From contig JAOVFP010000005.1 in assembly GCA_025738555.1 (NCBI GenBank), positions 6,324,001-6,388,000 on the forward strand: a stretch of 64,000 nt of DNA, read 5' to 3'. The notes beneath the pieces were generated by a model. It searched no databases and had not been told where the DNA came from. It worked only from the letters and a program-made list of their open reading frames with translations. This document shows, piece after piece, positions 37,022 through 47,548 of this stretch; positions within the stretch are counted from its first letter, which is position 1, and every line of letters begins with the position of its first letter. The DNA is from Cyathus striatus (lineage: Eukaryota; Basidiomycota; Agaricomycetes; Agaricales; Nidulariaceae). Position numbers and translations under genes: made by a program.

Positions 37022-38137
37022 CTATATCATTGCATACAGATCTGCAGTATCCTCCCCTGTGAGCTCACTGAGAACATAGCCACAATTGGAGCGAAGCCAT
37101 GCCTTGATGCAAGAAAATGCCTCTTTGATTGGACTGAGATCTAGTGAGTATGAGGGGAGAAATTCAAGTCGCATTCCACTACAAATCAAGTTTCAGCAAG
37201 GCCTAAACCACTTCTACAAATGTAGCCGCACCATTCTATCATTTCATGCACACCTGGAGACTTGTGGATTCTATCCATTATAATTAATGGGTTGCGCAGT
37301 GGGAAGCGATTCATTTGACCAAGTGGGCCTTCAATAAAATGTGAGAATCTCTCAGCAGCAACCGAGTTTTTGAAAACATTGAGATACAGAATGCCATCAA
37401 GGGAAAGAGCGGGCAGCATTGAGTATCTACAGGAACATAAGTTGCTCAGATCATAATGGACATATGTACAGCACATGTACCGCTGACCGAGTATGAAAAA
37501 ATCACGTTTCGATGCTCTCCATCTATTCAAAGCCCATCCATACTCTCGATACGGAGAAAACCTATTCAGGTGGCTTTCGTCGACAAAAACGAGCTGTTCA
37601 GCTTCGTACAAGGTACCAATTCGAAGTCTATATTCTGACCATTGTTCTTCATTACATTCACATGCAGGACATTGTACCTAAAGCAACATAAGACACATCA
37701 TAACATGTAGTTGTCATTTACATTACCTTTTCCTTGCATATATGCTGAGCTGTAAAGTACGCTGTATCATTGATAACACAACAGAAAGCCCACAGGTCGC
37801 ATTAAGTTCAGTTTGAAGCTCTTTGAGCATGATGTCAGGGCGTCGCTGAATACATGCCTCGAGGAACTAAGTATCATCTGGATCATTACAGAATGACTGA
37901 GATGCACATAATTAGATACTTACAGCTGCATCTAAGCCACTCAGAATCTGTTTCCTGCCTTGTTCAAGTGGAATATTCTCCACATTGCCTGTTCTTCGAT
38001 ACAGCACAAGCATGCGTCGCTGTGGACTTTGCAACGCCTGTGAACCACCGAATGTCAGTCCTAGGAACACCATCCTCATCCATTCGGACAACTATGTTCT
38101 TGACATCACGGGAGATGAAGTGTCGGATTCCAGGCAT
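37022..38137 (-). pseudogene. DDE_3 (Tc1/mariner superfamily) transposase pseudogene
   Basis: Starts at ATG 38137 (MPGIRHFISRDVKN) and ends at TAG 37024-37022. In order: an N-terminal helix-turn-helix region (MLVLYRRTGNVEN, LDAA), ACIQRRPDIMLKELQTELN, then the catalytic core with VFVDESHLNRFS (first Asp), LPALSLDGILYLNVF, NPLIIMDRIHKSPG (second Asp) and SLDLSPIKEAFSCIKAWLRS (final acidic residue). At least two introns are visible. A frameshift near 38060 breaks the frame, and another interrupts the frame before the final catalytic motif (about 37190). These proteins cut and paste at TA sites. Confidence 0.8.
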
Positions 38138-38253
38138 GAAGACAGAATGTAGTGGGTAGAATGAAGCTTAAGGCCCTCCATCCTCAAGAGTGAGATAGAG
38201 CTAGCGCCGAGTGGGTGGAGTGGTGGAGGGGAGGTGAACCAGTTGGTTGGCTT

Positions 38254-38900
38254 CACTCCTGGCTGCCGACTTTTTTGCCGTTCGCAAAATCCATCCAAAT
38301 TTGACCTCAATAACTTTAAATATTGACTGAACATTTTTGCTGTCACAAAATGTTCACTATTGGCTAGTGCGAAATTGTAGACAAATATTACATTTTGTAC
38401 ATATCTTGTATGAATACAAATCATTCTTTTTGTTCTAATTTTAGCTTCATCAAAATAAGTGTCAAATGTAACGTTGTGAACGTGTTTTGACCTCACGCAA
38501 AATTTATTGTTTTGCATGACTGCAAAACCCGTGCAAAATGAATCATTTTGCATTTTCTCTTAAAATAACACAACTGGTGAACCTGTTATTTTGGGAGAAA
38601 AAGCAAAATGATTCATTTTGCATGGGTTTTGCAGTCATGCAAAACAATAAATTTTGCGTGAGGTCAAAACACGTTCACAACGTTACATTTGACACTTATT
38701 TTGATGAAGCTAAAATTAGAACAAAAAGAATGATTTGTATTCATACAAGATATGTACAAAATGTAATATTTGTCTACAATTTCGCACTAGCCAATAGTGA
38801 ACATTTTGTGACAGCAAAAATGTTCAGTCAATATTTAAAGTTATTGAGGTCAAATTTGGATGGATTTTGCGAACGGCAAAAAAGTCGGCAGCCAGGAGTG
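38254..38900. repeat. 647 bp near-perfect palindrome (foldback)
   Basis: Two arms of about 316 bp, starting CACTCCTGGCTGCCGAC on the left and ending in its inverse on the right, differ at only one or a few positions. The spacer near 38577 is about 13 nt. The same 100-codon open frame therefore appears on both strands. CTT flanks each end, a possible 3-bp target duplication. Nested in the Tc1/mariner-like element. Confidence 0.9.
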
Positions 38901-38967
38901 CTTGAGACTAGGCCGATCAATTCAGCTGTGTGTGCTGTCAACTTCGGTGCTACATCATTCAGCAAAC

Positions 38968-39359
38968 AGCTATAAAGCACCTGTTCACTTCCGCTAGCCA
39001 GCGCCCTAGAGCACTTCATTCATCCATTAATGATTAGCTAAGTGACAGCATCCTACTATTTCCTAAAGCAATAGTTTAAAGAGAGCGCCTTGTGAGCACC
39101 CGTCACATCACAGTGCTTCACCTTACTTCACATTATTTCACAGTGACATGAAATTTCACCTCACAGCTGCGACAGCACTAGCACTACACCTGATTAACAG
39201 CATGATCTTGAAAGACTCAAAAGTATCACTCACTGGTGCTCAACCGTTGCTTTATATAAACGGATTGCTGCATTACTAGTACTATATCAGTCTCTGTCGA
39301 CCTCTCAGACCCAGTTTCTCTCAAAAAATCTCTCAGGTTTCTCCCAGGCATATCGCAAC
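38968..39359 (+). promoter_or_regulatory. Upstream region of TPR-CHAT gene 1
   Basis: The last 170 bp (39190-39359) are shared with the upstream region of TPR-CHAT gene 2. A TATA-like TTTATATAAACG lies at about 39250, roughly 110 bp before the start codon. Confidence 0.5.
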
Positions 39360-42300
39360 ATGTCTCAAACAGAAACAGGTAGGAAACGCATATGTTCACG
39401 ATTCGCAGGTGCTTAAGGCGCGGGTCTACGATAGCTTTTACAGATCCACAAACCCTGAGGGGATTGTATGAATCAACGTTGAAGTTACCGGATGATGATG
39501 TCTCAAAACCTTTACATCTCAAAGCAGTCGGTATCCAGTGCTACATGTCCAACCAACAGTTGAACAGTTTGGATGTTTCCGAGTGGTCTATACAAGCATT
39601 CCAGTTGGCTGTCATACTTACTCCTCAACATGACCAAGAGCTGCGAATCTCCATACTTAGATCACTTGGCCAGGCTTTCATACAACGTTACAGCCTGAGC
39701 CAACGTGTCGAAGATCTAAATCATCAGGCCGTTTCCACACTACGGGAGGGTGTTGATTTAACCCCAGAGAATGATCCATCGCTTCCTGATGAGCTAGCGT
39801 ACCTCGGATATGCTCTCGAGACTCGATTCAAGCAAACTGAAGAACTACGAGATATCACGGAAATTATAGATCTTCATCGGAAGGCTGCTTTCCTTACTCC
39901 AGAAGGAAGTCGCTCTCGACTTGAGAATCTCTTCACTCTATCAACGGCTTTACACGAAAGATTTAATTATACATATGGATTGGGCGATCTCGAGGAAGCA
40001 ATCGAAATCACGCAAGACCTGGTCAATAACATGGATTCGGAGGATCCGGATTATTCCTCATCTCTCAACAAACTTTCCTGCGCCTTGAGAGCCCACTTTG
40101 ATTATAGCGGAGACTTGAGAGACGCAGGCCAAGCTATCGATGTTCAGCGAAAAGCAGTCGAGAATAGGCCCAATGATCCCAGTTTTCTGTCGAATCTGGG
40201 TAATGTGCACCAAACATATTTCATGCAAACCGGGAAGCTACCACATATCCACATGTCCATTGAAGCTTATCGGAAGGCGCTGTCACTGGCAGGAGATGAT
40301 CCTGCCATTCTTATAAATTTGGGAGTGTCGCTCGGATGTCGCTTTCTCGCGACAGGTAATGTTGACGATCTTGAAGAGGCCATAGCGCTTGGACAGCATG
40401 CTATTCAGATCTGTAGAGATGATGATCCAAAATTACGACGGTTCTATGTTGATCTGGGTAGCCTGTTTAACATTCGCTCTGAACTTACACGGGATTTGCG
40501 TGATATGCATGAAGGGGCCCGGGTGCACAGAGAAGCGGTGATTCGAACACCTATTGGACACAGAGATTTGCCCGGATTCCTCAACAACCTAGGAAATTCT
40601 ATATCATACCTATTTCACACTATGGGGAACGGGTCTGATCTCTCTGAAGCAATCTTGTGTTACAAAGAAGCTGTTTCTCTAACTTTCGATGATAGTATTA
40701 TACAGATGTACTGCCTGACTAATCTAAGAAGGGTGTTGCAGAGTAGATATATGCTTGCACACCAGCAACACGACCTCGATGATAGTCTCAGCGCGTTAAG
40801 GAAGTCTGTTTCACTGTGCCCGCCGAATCATACTCAACTTCCATATAATCTTTACCAACTTGCAGGCGCGTTGAAAATTCTGTTCGAAAATGAACACCAA
40901 CTTGAGACCATAGACGAAGCAATCTCAGTTATGGAACAGGCGATAGATATCACTCCTGAAGGGAACGCTGGGCTGCCCTCCCTGCTTGATGTATTGGGAG
41001 GTTTATTCTTTGCTCGATACAAAATGACACAGAGCAATGATGACATTGAAAGAGCTGTTTCATTATACCGCCAAGCTACACAGATGCCTGTTGGGCCCCC
41101 ATTAACACATCTAAGGAGCGGGCAACAGTGGGGGACGTTGTCTCTTCTCATGGACCCGGAGCAATCCCTTCATGCATTCGAAATTATTTTTAATGACATC
41201 ATCCCACAATTGGCATGGATTGGACGTACTATGGAACAACGATATCTCTTACTGGCAACTCTAGCGCCCATTGTGAGCATGGCAACAGCTGTAGCCATCC
41301 GATATGAACAACTTCACATGGCCGTGGAGTGGCTAGAACAAGGTTGCTCAATAGTATGGAACCAAGTTAATAGTTTCCACTCACCCTTAGACGATCTTCA
41401 AAAAGTGAACCCAGCCCTTTGTATGGAACTAGAAAAGATAGTGTTCGCTTTGCAGGAAGCTAGTATGCGAACAAACACATCCGATTTGTTAGGAAGTAGT
41501 ATGGTACGCAATATCTCCATTCAAGATGACGTCCTTCGGCATCAAGGTCTTGCAAAGCAATGGGATTCATTACTTTGTCAAGTTCGCAGCATAAGTGGCT
41601 TCGAGGATTTTCTCTGTCCAATACCGTTTCCTGAGCTGGTTCTGAAACTACCACCGTCTGGTCTAGTAATAGTAGTTAATGTCGACCCATTTTCTTGTGA
41701 TGCTTTGGTTCTTACCCGTGGCATATCATTAGAGAGCCAGGCTAATATTGTCCCCGTACACTTGCCTCAATTCTATGAGAGAACAGTCATTCTTCGCGAG
41801 AGATTATATAAACTACTTTCCAATCCGTCAGCTGGCACAAGAACAGGACGCACAGGTTGCCTTGCTATTAACCAATGTTCCATCAAGGAGCTCCTTTGGG
41901 ATTTGTGGTACGAGATCGTGAAGCCCATTCTTGATGTGCTTAATCTAGAGGTAAGTAACCCTTTGGCTCCGTGGGCATTACGATGAACATGAATATCACA
42001 GCCTACATCAGATCCCCCTCGAATATGGTGGTGCCCAACTGGTCCTCTCGCTTTTCTTCCTCTTCATGCTGCTGGCGATTACTACTACAATGACAAAACT
42101 CAAAATCCTGGATCAAATATCATGGAATATGCGATTTCATCTTACACACCCACCATCACGGTTCTGACACAGAGTCTATCTAAGCACCACCAGCAACAGC
42201 ATCAGGAGTTCAAGGGATTGCTTGCCGTCAGTGAGCCAGAAGCTCCCGGTCTTTCACCTATCCCAGGTACAGCTCTAGAAAATATCATCCTGAAGCACAT

Positions 42301-42841
42301 ATTCGGCTCATTTTCTCAAACATTCCGTAGGCTGGAAGGCGTCAAAGCAACAGTGGAGAACGTCCGGGATGCCATGCCTTTGTACAGCTGGATCCATCTC
42401 TCCTGCCACGCTCTCCAGAATGACAGTCCTCTCAATAGTGCATTTTATCTCCATGATGGACAACTGTCCCTTGGAGATATAATTAAACAACCACTACCTC
42501 ATTCACAATTTGCATTCCTTTCGGCATGCGAGACAGGGAAGGGAGACAAAAAGCTCTCCGAAGAAGCAATTCATCTTGCAGCGGGTATGTTAGCGGTGGG
42601 GTATACCAGCGTTGTCGCAACTATGTGGTCGATCAGTGACAACTATGCCCCACGGGTCGCAGAAGATTTTTACTCATACATATTACAGAAAGAGAATGAG
42701 AGCTCCGCGGAGTATAATTATCCAGATTGTACTAGAGCAGCGTCTGCACTTCATCATGCCATAGGACACTTTCGGCATCTGGTTGGCGATGACGAAGATG
42801 GCCTCTTGCTTTGGGTTCCATATATACATGTAGGCATCTAG
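39360..42841 (+). CDS. TPR-repeat CHAT-domain protein, copy 1
   Basis: Three exons keep frame: 39360-39378, 39444-41950 and 42002-42841, 1121 residues. A six-codon leader exon (MSQTET) is followed by about 550 residues of degenerate TPR-like helices with the recurrent phrase NLG...RF..TG...DL.EAI.....A. An all-helical linker follows. The C-terminal CHAT domain runs from about residue 640 to the end, with PTGPLAFLPLHAAG, the His motif IHLSCHA (974-979) and the Cys motif FLSACETGKGD (Cys1018), then VVATMWSISD. CHAT is a caspase-like protease fold of clan CD. Both putative catalytic residues are present. Substrate unknown. In fungi such proteins form large variable families, proposed in the literature to work with innate-immunity-like receptors. 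That link is inference here. Paralog of 47549-51058. Confidence 0.9.
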
Positions 42842-43162
42842 GCATTTAGATAAGTACATATTTCTCATATTTTGGTATACCTTGAGTAAGTATGTGGTTC
42901 CCATCGAAGGTATCTTGCTTCAATCCCATTTTTATGCTGATGGAGCGCTGCCGACTTCTAGCAACTTTATCTACCTTCGAGTTTCATTAGATGCACTGGC
43001 ATGCAGTTTCACTGTTAGCTAGCGATTCCACATGTTATCTTTCGTGGTCGCCACCTGAGGCTTGAGCGATAGGCACCAAAATGAAGCGCGATGTCTGCAT
43101 GATCATTATCACAAGAATGACGTTTGGATACGGTAACATGACCCTTCATTCAGGTGTAGACC
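42842..43162. other. Downstream flank of TPR-CHAT gene 1
   Basis: No gene. It ends at the module boundary CTATGCAGCGACATTAG, which also marks the edge of the fragment at 13112. Confidence 0.5.
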
Positions 43163-44510
43163 TATGCAGCGACATTAGAGAATATCAATTATGGCAGGGG
43201 AGGATTTGCGCGGTCACAAGCAATATCAAGAACAGCGATCTGTGTTGCAGAGAATGACCGAGTACAAAGATATGACAGAAATGCACTTCAAGGATGATAA
43301 GGAGCGATACATTGAGTTCCAATCGTTCAAGGGTATAATATAAGTTGGGGGTATATTCCATAGCCTTCCCTGGTCCGTTAGTGAATCAACTAACGCACCA
43401 GGACTATCAACAGCTCACCATAACACCAATTCACACTACAAGACCTTTCTCTTTGACGGCCTGACCATTTTGTTCTCCACATCTTGTAGCGACCTCCTCG
43501 AAGTAGTATTTTCCTACGTGCAACATGAGCCCGGTAATATGAGAGAAGGCAATCTGCAACGACTCGTCAGGGTCTTGATGAGATGGCTTTGAATGAGCCG
43601 ACTTCTTGACAAGCACTTTGTTCTTGAGGCGAAGGAGTCGTATCTATGAAGTGTTAGCATTGTAACCTAGCGCACGAAAATCACAGGTTACAGACCTGCT
43701 TGTCGTACTCGGCATTTTCTTTCTTCAGCTACTCGAGTTCGAGCTCGAGTCCTTCATACTTCTGCTTGAGCTCCCGATTCGTATCACCCTCCCTCATCCA
43801 CCGTCCTACCACTTCATCGCGTCCCTTCTCCTTTTGCTTCTGGCTTTTTCATTCTTTCGTCACTAATTGCTTTTTCTTGTCAACTTCTCATCGAGGATGT
43901 ACAATGTTATTGACTTTCGCGGCTTGATGCTCTTTCACTCGAACGTCTTCCTCTCGTAATGTAGAGTTTTCTTTCTTCAATTCGTTGTGGTCATTCAAGA
44001 CTGGGGCGAGGCGTTCTTCCAGGCTTTTTGCAGACTCGAGTAATCCTTCTTGCCTATCAACATGTTAAGAACTAAAGCATAAAGAGGGACTATGAATGTA
44101 CTCACCACCACTCCAGTGTCAATACTGCTCCCCCTCGACCTTTGCACGACACCACGAATCTCTTTGACAGCGCGCTTCAAACTAACGCCAAGTGTATCCT
44201 TGTCAATCTTCCCCAACTTCTTCGACATAGTTTCTGCCCTCTTCTCAGGCGTGTTTACTTCCTCGTCTGAGAAGAAATCCACGAAGAGTTGAATCGGTGT
44301 TCTCTTCGGTCGTCGACATAAGTGGCAAGTATCGCGAAGCATCGCATCTTGTTCCATACAGCTTCTACACATTTCATGTCCTTTATATATCTTTATGTAA
44401 GTAAGCTGTGATAGTTCCAGGTTGTATTGCGTACATACCGCAGGGAAAGAAGAGGAATGGGTTTGTCGTCTTTTCGCACAAGAAAGAGATGACACTAGGA
44501 GAGAAGAAAC
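43163..44510 (-). pseudogene. RING-finger/coiled-coil gene, copy 3, most complete but broken
   Basis: Minus-strand exons carry the second half of a RING finger (PCGHEMCRSCME...TCHLCRRP; the intron splits PCG from HEMC at about 44435-44375), then FVDFFSDEEVNTPEKR...LGVSLKRAVKEIRGVV to about 44102. A coiled-coil exon follows (QEGLLESAKSLEERLAPVLN...), and 3' exons are at 43640-43440 (KNKVLVKKSAHSKPSH). Only one cysteine of the first RING pair is seen (FLCEKT), and in-frame stops occur after NNIVHPR near 43890 and in the coiled-coil exon. RING proteins usually act as ubiquitin E3 ligases. The intact ancestor is not in the window. It lies just upstream of TPR-CHAT gene 2, as copy 2 does for gene 1. 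Confidence 0.7.
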
Positions 44511-44659
44511 TCTAGCGTGCTTGACATTAGACTTTGACCATACTGATTCAGCGTTCAGGATGATTAGCGTAAGTCATATGCAGCTTAAGCTTCGAAGCTG
44601 CTGGCTAACTTGGACCAACTGATCAGTGAAGCGAAGTTTTACGTTACTGTGAATCACTA

Positions 44660-47062
44660 TGGAAAGTCTAACGACCACGCTCAAACGCATCAAATATAAT
44701 TGGGCTCCGACGTCCGGCACCACAGCTGTTCGGTTAGATATGACTCAATATTGGTTTCAGACTTTCAGTCTCGCTTAGTGTACTCAGGATCACTTACGCA
44801 AGATCTAAGTGTGAGTGAAGCGTGGTCGTCCGGTACCTAACCAAGTATGTGCACACACAATGCGCTTAAGCAATTGTCTAGCTTGTTAGGAGCATTATAG
44901 TCAGTTGGTCTGAGCTAGGGATCGAACTTGGGACCTGCTGAATGATAGCGAGCTATATATATCCTACTGTACTATTAGCCCTGCTGTATTTATAGAAGAT
45001 GGGACACATTATTATAGGTAGCTTTTTAACAATAGAAAGTGAAAATGACGTGAAATAAAAAACATGATAACTGCAGCTCATGAACACTGTACGATGCATA
45101 TCATTTGACACTGCCATTGTACCGCTACACATGTCTGAGTCTCCTGGGCCTTTCCAATAGTCGATCTTCCCAAACCGTATAATTGATTAAGCTGCGAAAA
45201 TAAATTACAGAGTTTTAGACCCAAAATATTATCTCAGTCAGATAGATGTGCTGTAAAGGTGAAGGTGAGCATAGCACCTAAACAACGAAATAAAAAAACG
45301 CGAGTCGGCTGAAGGACCATTCAACCTGTGGCATCCTAAAATGCATGGAAAAGTTGTTAGTGGAATGACAAGACCATTGATAATGTAATGTCAAGGGTGA
45401 ACTCCTGAAGGAGTTTTGAGAGTGAGATGTCAAAAGAAAATGGTTATGAGAAGGTGAAAGGCCTGAGATGACTGAATAGAAATAAAATATGATTATAATC
45501 ATGAATATAATCTGAAGTTGAATAAGGGATAAATTCACTGGGGTGTAAGTAAAGTAGATACAGGTTTTTATAAGAGAAAGACAGAGTACTTATAATACTT
45601 AACAAATTATAGTTTTACCCGTGGGATAGACGATAGCTTGCTCCTTGTGAGTAATTGAAGCTTTTGGCGGTGATAGACAGCGAAGGGATCGAGAGAAGTG
45701 GTGAAGAGAACAATAAGAAAGACATGTAATGCGCGAACCTCTAGTGGTTTGATCATTACATAGCGGCAACACGACTCCTTGTTCGCTGCACTTCGTGAGA
45801 TGTCGAGTTTTGTAGTGCAAGCGAAACGCTTGCTCTACAACTTATCATAATCAAGTGCTCACATAATCAGCTCGTACGTGTGTCGACACATTGTTCGCGT
45901 TCGCAACGCATTCATTCTCACCAAATTCTCACCTTCTCACCTTCTCCCTCAAACCCCCTCCATCGTCGACACTCGTACACTGCACCAACGCTGCAATCAC
46001 ACAACAGGAACACTATAAAATCAGTATCCCGCTCTACCAAGTTCCACTGAATGCCGCAAAACAGTTTACAGAAGGCCGTGTCTCTGCCCCATGTCTATTT
46101 CCCCAATTTCATTCTTTAATTTTTATTTTTATTCATCGGTATGTTATATGTTTCACACTTTACCCTTTTCCTCAATAATAGTACAATCTCAATATCATTA
46201 ACTTCCATTTTATTCAACTATTCCTAGTTAAGTAACAGTTTTATTCTCATTTTCTATATAATCCATGTATATACTTCCTCCCAACTCAGTGAAAATGTTG
46301 ATCACACTCATAATCTCTCTTTAAGGGCCTTTTGTATCGCTTCTTTCTCGTTCTAAGTCTCAGTATTTTTCGCATCTCGAAGTTTTCTCCTCATCTTGCT
46401 CTTCTCCATATTCAAACAATTACTAATCCCCCTCTCGACACCTTAGGACACCCGAGGTCGAACGGATTTTCACCGACTCGCGCAATTTTTATTTCTTTGT
46501 TTAGGCGTCAACCCACCCTTCCCCTTTACACTCTACGGCGCAACATTAATGTTAATACATACAGTAATGTCATGATCTGTGGGTCACATAGTCAAATGAA
46601 TATTTATGCATACACAATGATGGTACATTACCCATTCACATCTTCAATCACATAGGTTTATATGTCATAAAAATATGTGCTGCAGAAAGCGCAGTCATGC
46701 TTACTTACTACCTTTTGACTTACAGATGTGTATCGTGGTACATAATGCATGAGGGTACATGGCAATGTATCGCTTACCTTCCCGGTTCAAATAGACAGCA
46801 AATGTATTAGTGCTAAATAAAATGATATTCTTCAACTAAGGTAACGATTGCTTAAGCGCACTGTGAGCGCACATATGTACTTGGTTGTACCGGACGACCA
46901 CGCTTCACTCACACTTTAGATCTCATGTAAGCGACCCTGAGTACACTAAGCGAAACTGAAGATCTGAAACCAATATTGTCATATCTAACCGAGACGCCGC
47001 AGTGCCGGACATCGGAGCCCAATTATATTTGATGCGTTTGAGCGTGGTCGTTAGACTTTCCA
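44660..47062. mobile_element. 2.4 kb non-autonomous TIR element with TA target
   Basis: The element starts TGGAAAGTCTAACGACC and ends with the inverse, flanked by TA on both sides (44658-44659 and 47063-47064). The inverted repeats extend about 215 bp. Each carries the motif CGACCACGCT and, about 150 bp inward, its inverse AGCGTGGTCG. The interior (about 44880-46850) is AT-rich without a transposase. The flanks are continuous when it is removed. Relation to Tc1/mariner is inferred from the TA target. Confidence 0.8.
44912..44981 (-). other. tRNA-like sequence within the 2.4 kb TIR element
   Basis: On the minus strand the 70-nt stretch starts GGGCTAATAGTACAGTAGG (A-box-like), has a CAT triplet at about the anticodon position, and contains AAGTTCGATCCC (B-box-like) at the expected spacing. 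Stems are imperfect. It could be a tRNA-derived SINE head or a relic tRNA. Confidence 0.5.
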
Positions 47063-47548
47063 TAAATCACTGTCACCTTACTGCACTCTGCGGAAGCATT
47101 AGTTGCAAGTTCCTTATGTAACTTCCGTTGCTTCAAGATTATTTAACTTCAAATTCTCTCCAAATTCTCCTATATATAAGTCCTTGAATCCTGCACTTAC
47201 TGACTGTTTCCTTAACCCCGAACCACAGGCTAAATTATACCTGAAAACCGATTTTCGATCACACAAATTATTCGATCTTATACAAATCTTAAGTTGATCT
47301 TATGTTTGTCTTATGTCACAGTGCTTCCGAGTTCGCACTGCGCAGCACCTCTGACAGTGACACGCGTGGTTCAGGAATTCACTGCCACCTGATTAACAGC
47401 ATGATCTTGAAAGACTCGAAAGTATTACTCACTGGCGCTAAACCGGTGCTATATGTAAACAGACTGCTGCATTACTAGTACTATATCGGTCTCCCTCGGC
47501 CTCCCAGGCCCAGTTTCTCTCAAAAAATCTCCCAGGTTTCTTAGCAAC
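47063..47548 (+). promoter_or_regulatory. Upstream region of TPR-CHAT gene 2
   Basis: The segment from 47392 to 47548 is shared with the upstream region of gene 1. The TATA-like motif is changed here (GCTATATGTAAACAG, about 47450). Confidence 0.5.

Larger units (their letters stand above)
36724..38967. mobile_element. Tc1/mariner-like (DDE_3) transposon with nested foldback
   Basis: Terminal inverted repeats pair about 36724-36800 with 38907-38967 (TTTGCTGRATGATGTAGCAC and CGAAGTTGACAGCACACAC are shared, in inverse orientation). Inside is a minus-strand DDE transposase pseudogene, and near the right end a separate 647 bp palindrome has inserted. Confidence 0.75.

Noticed and set aside
38092..38975. 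Two ORFs of about 150 codons with nearly the same protein on opposite strands
   Set aside because: They are the two arms of the palindrome read from each side. Duplication by inversion, not two genes.
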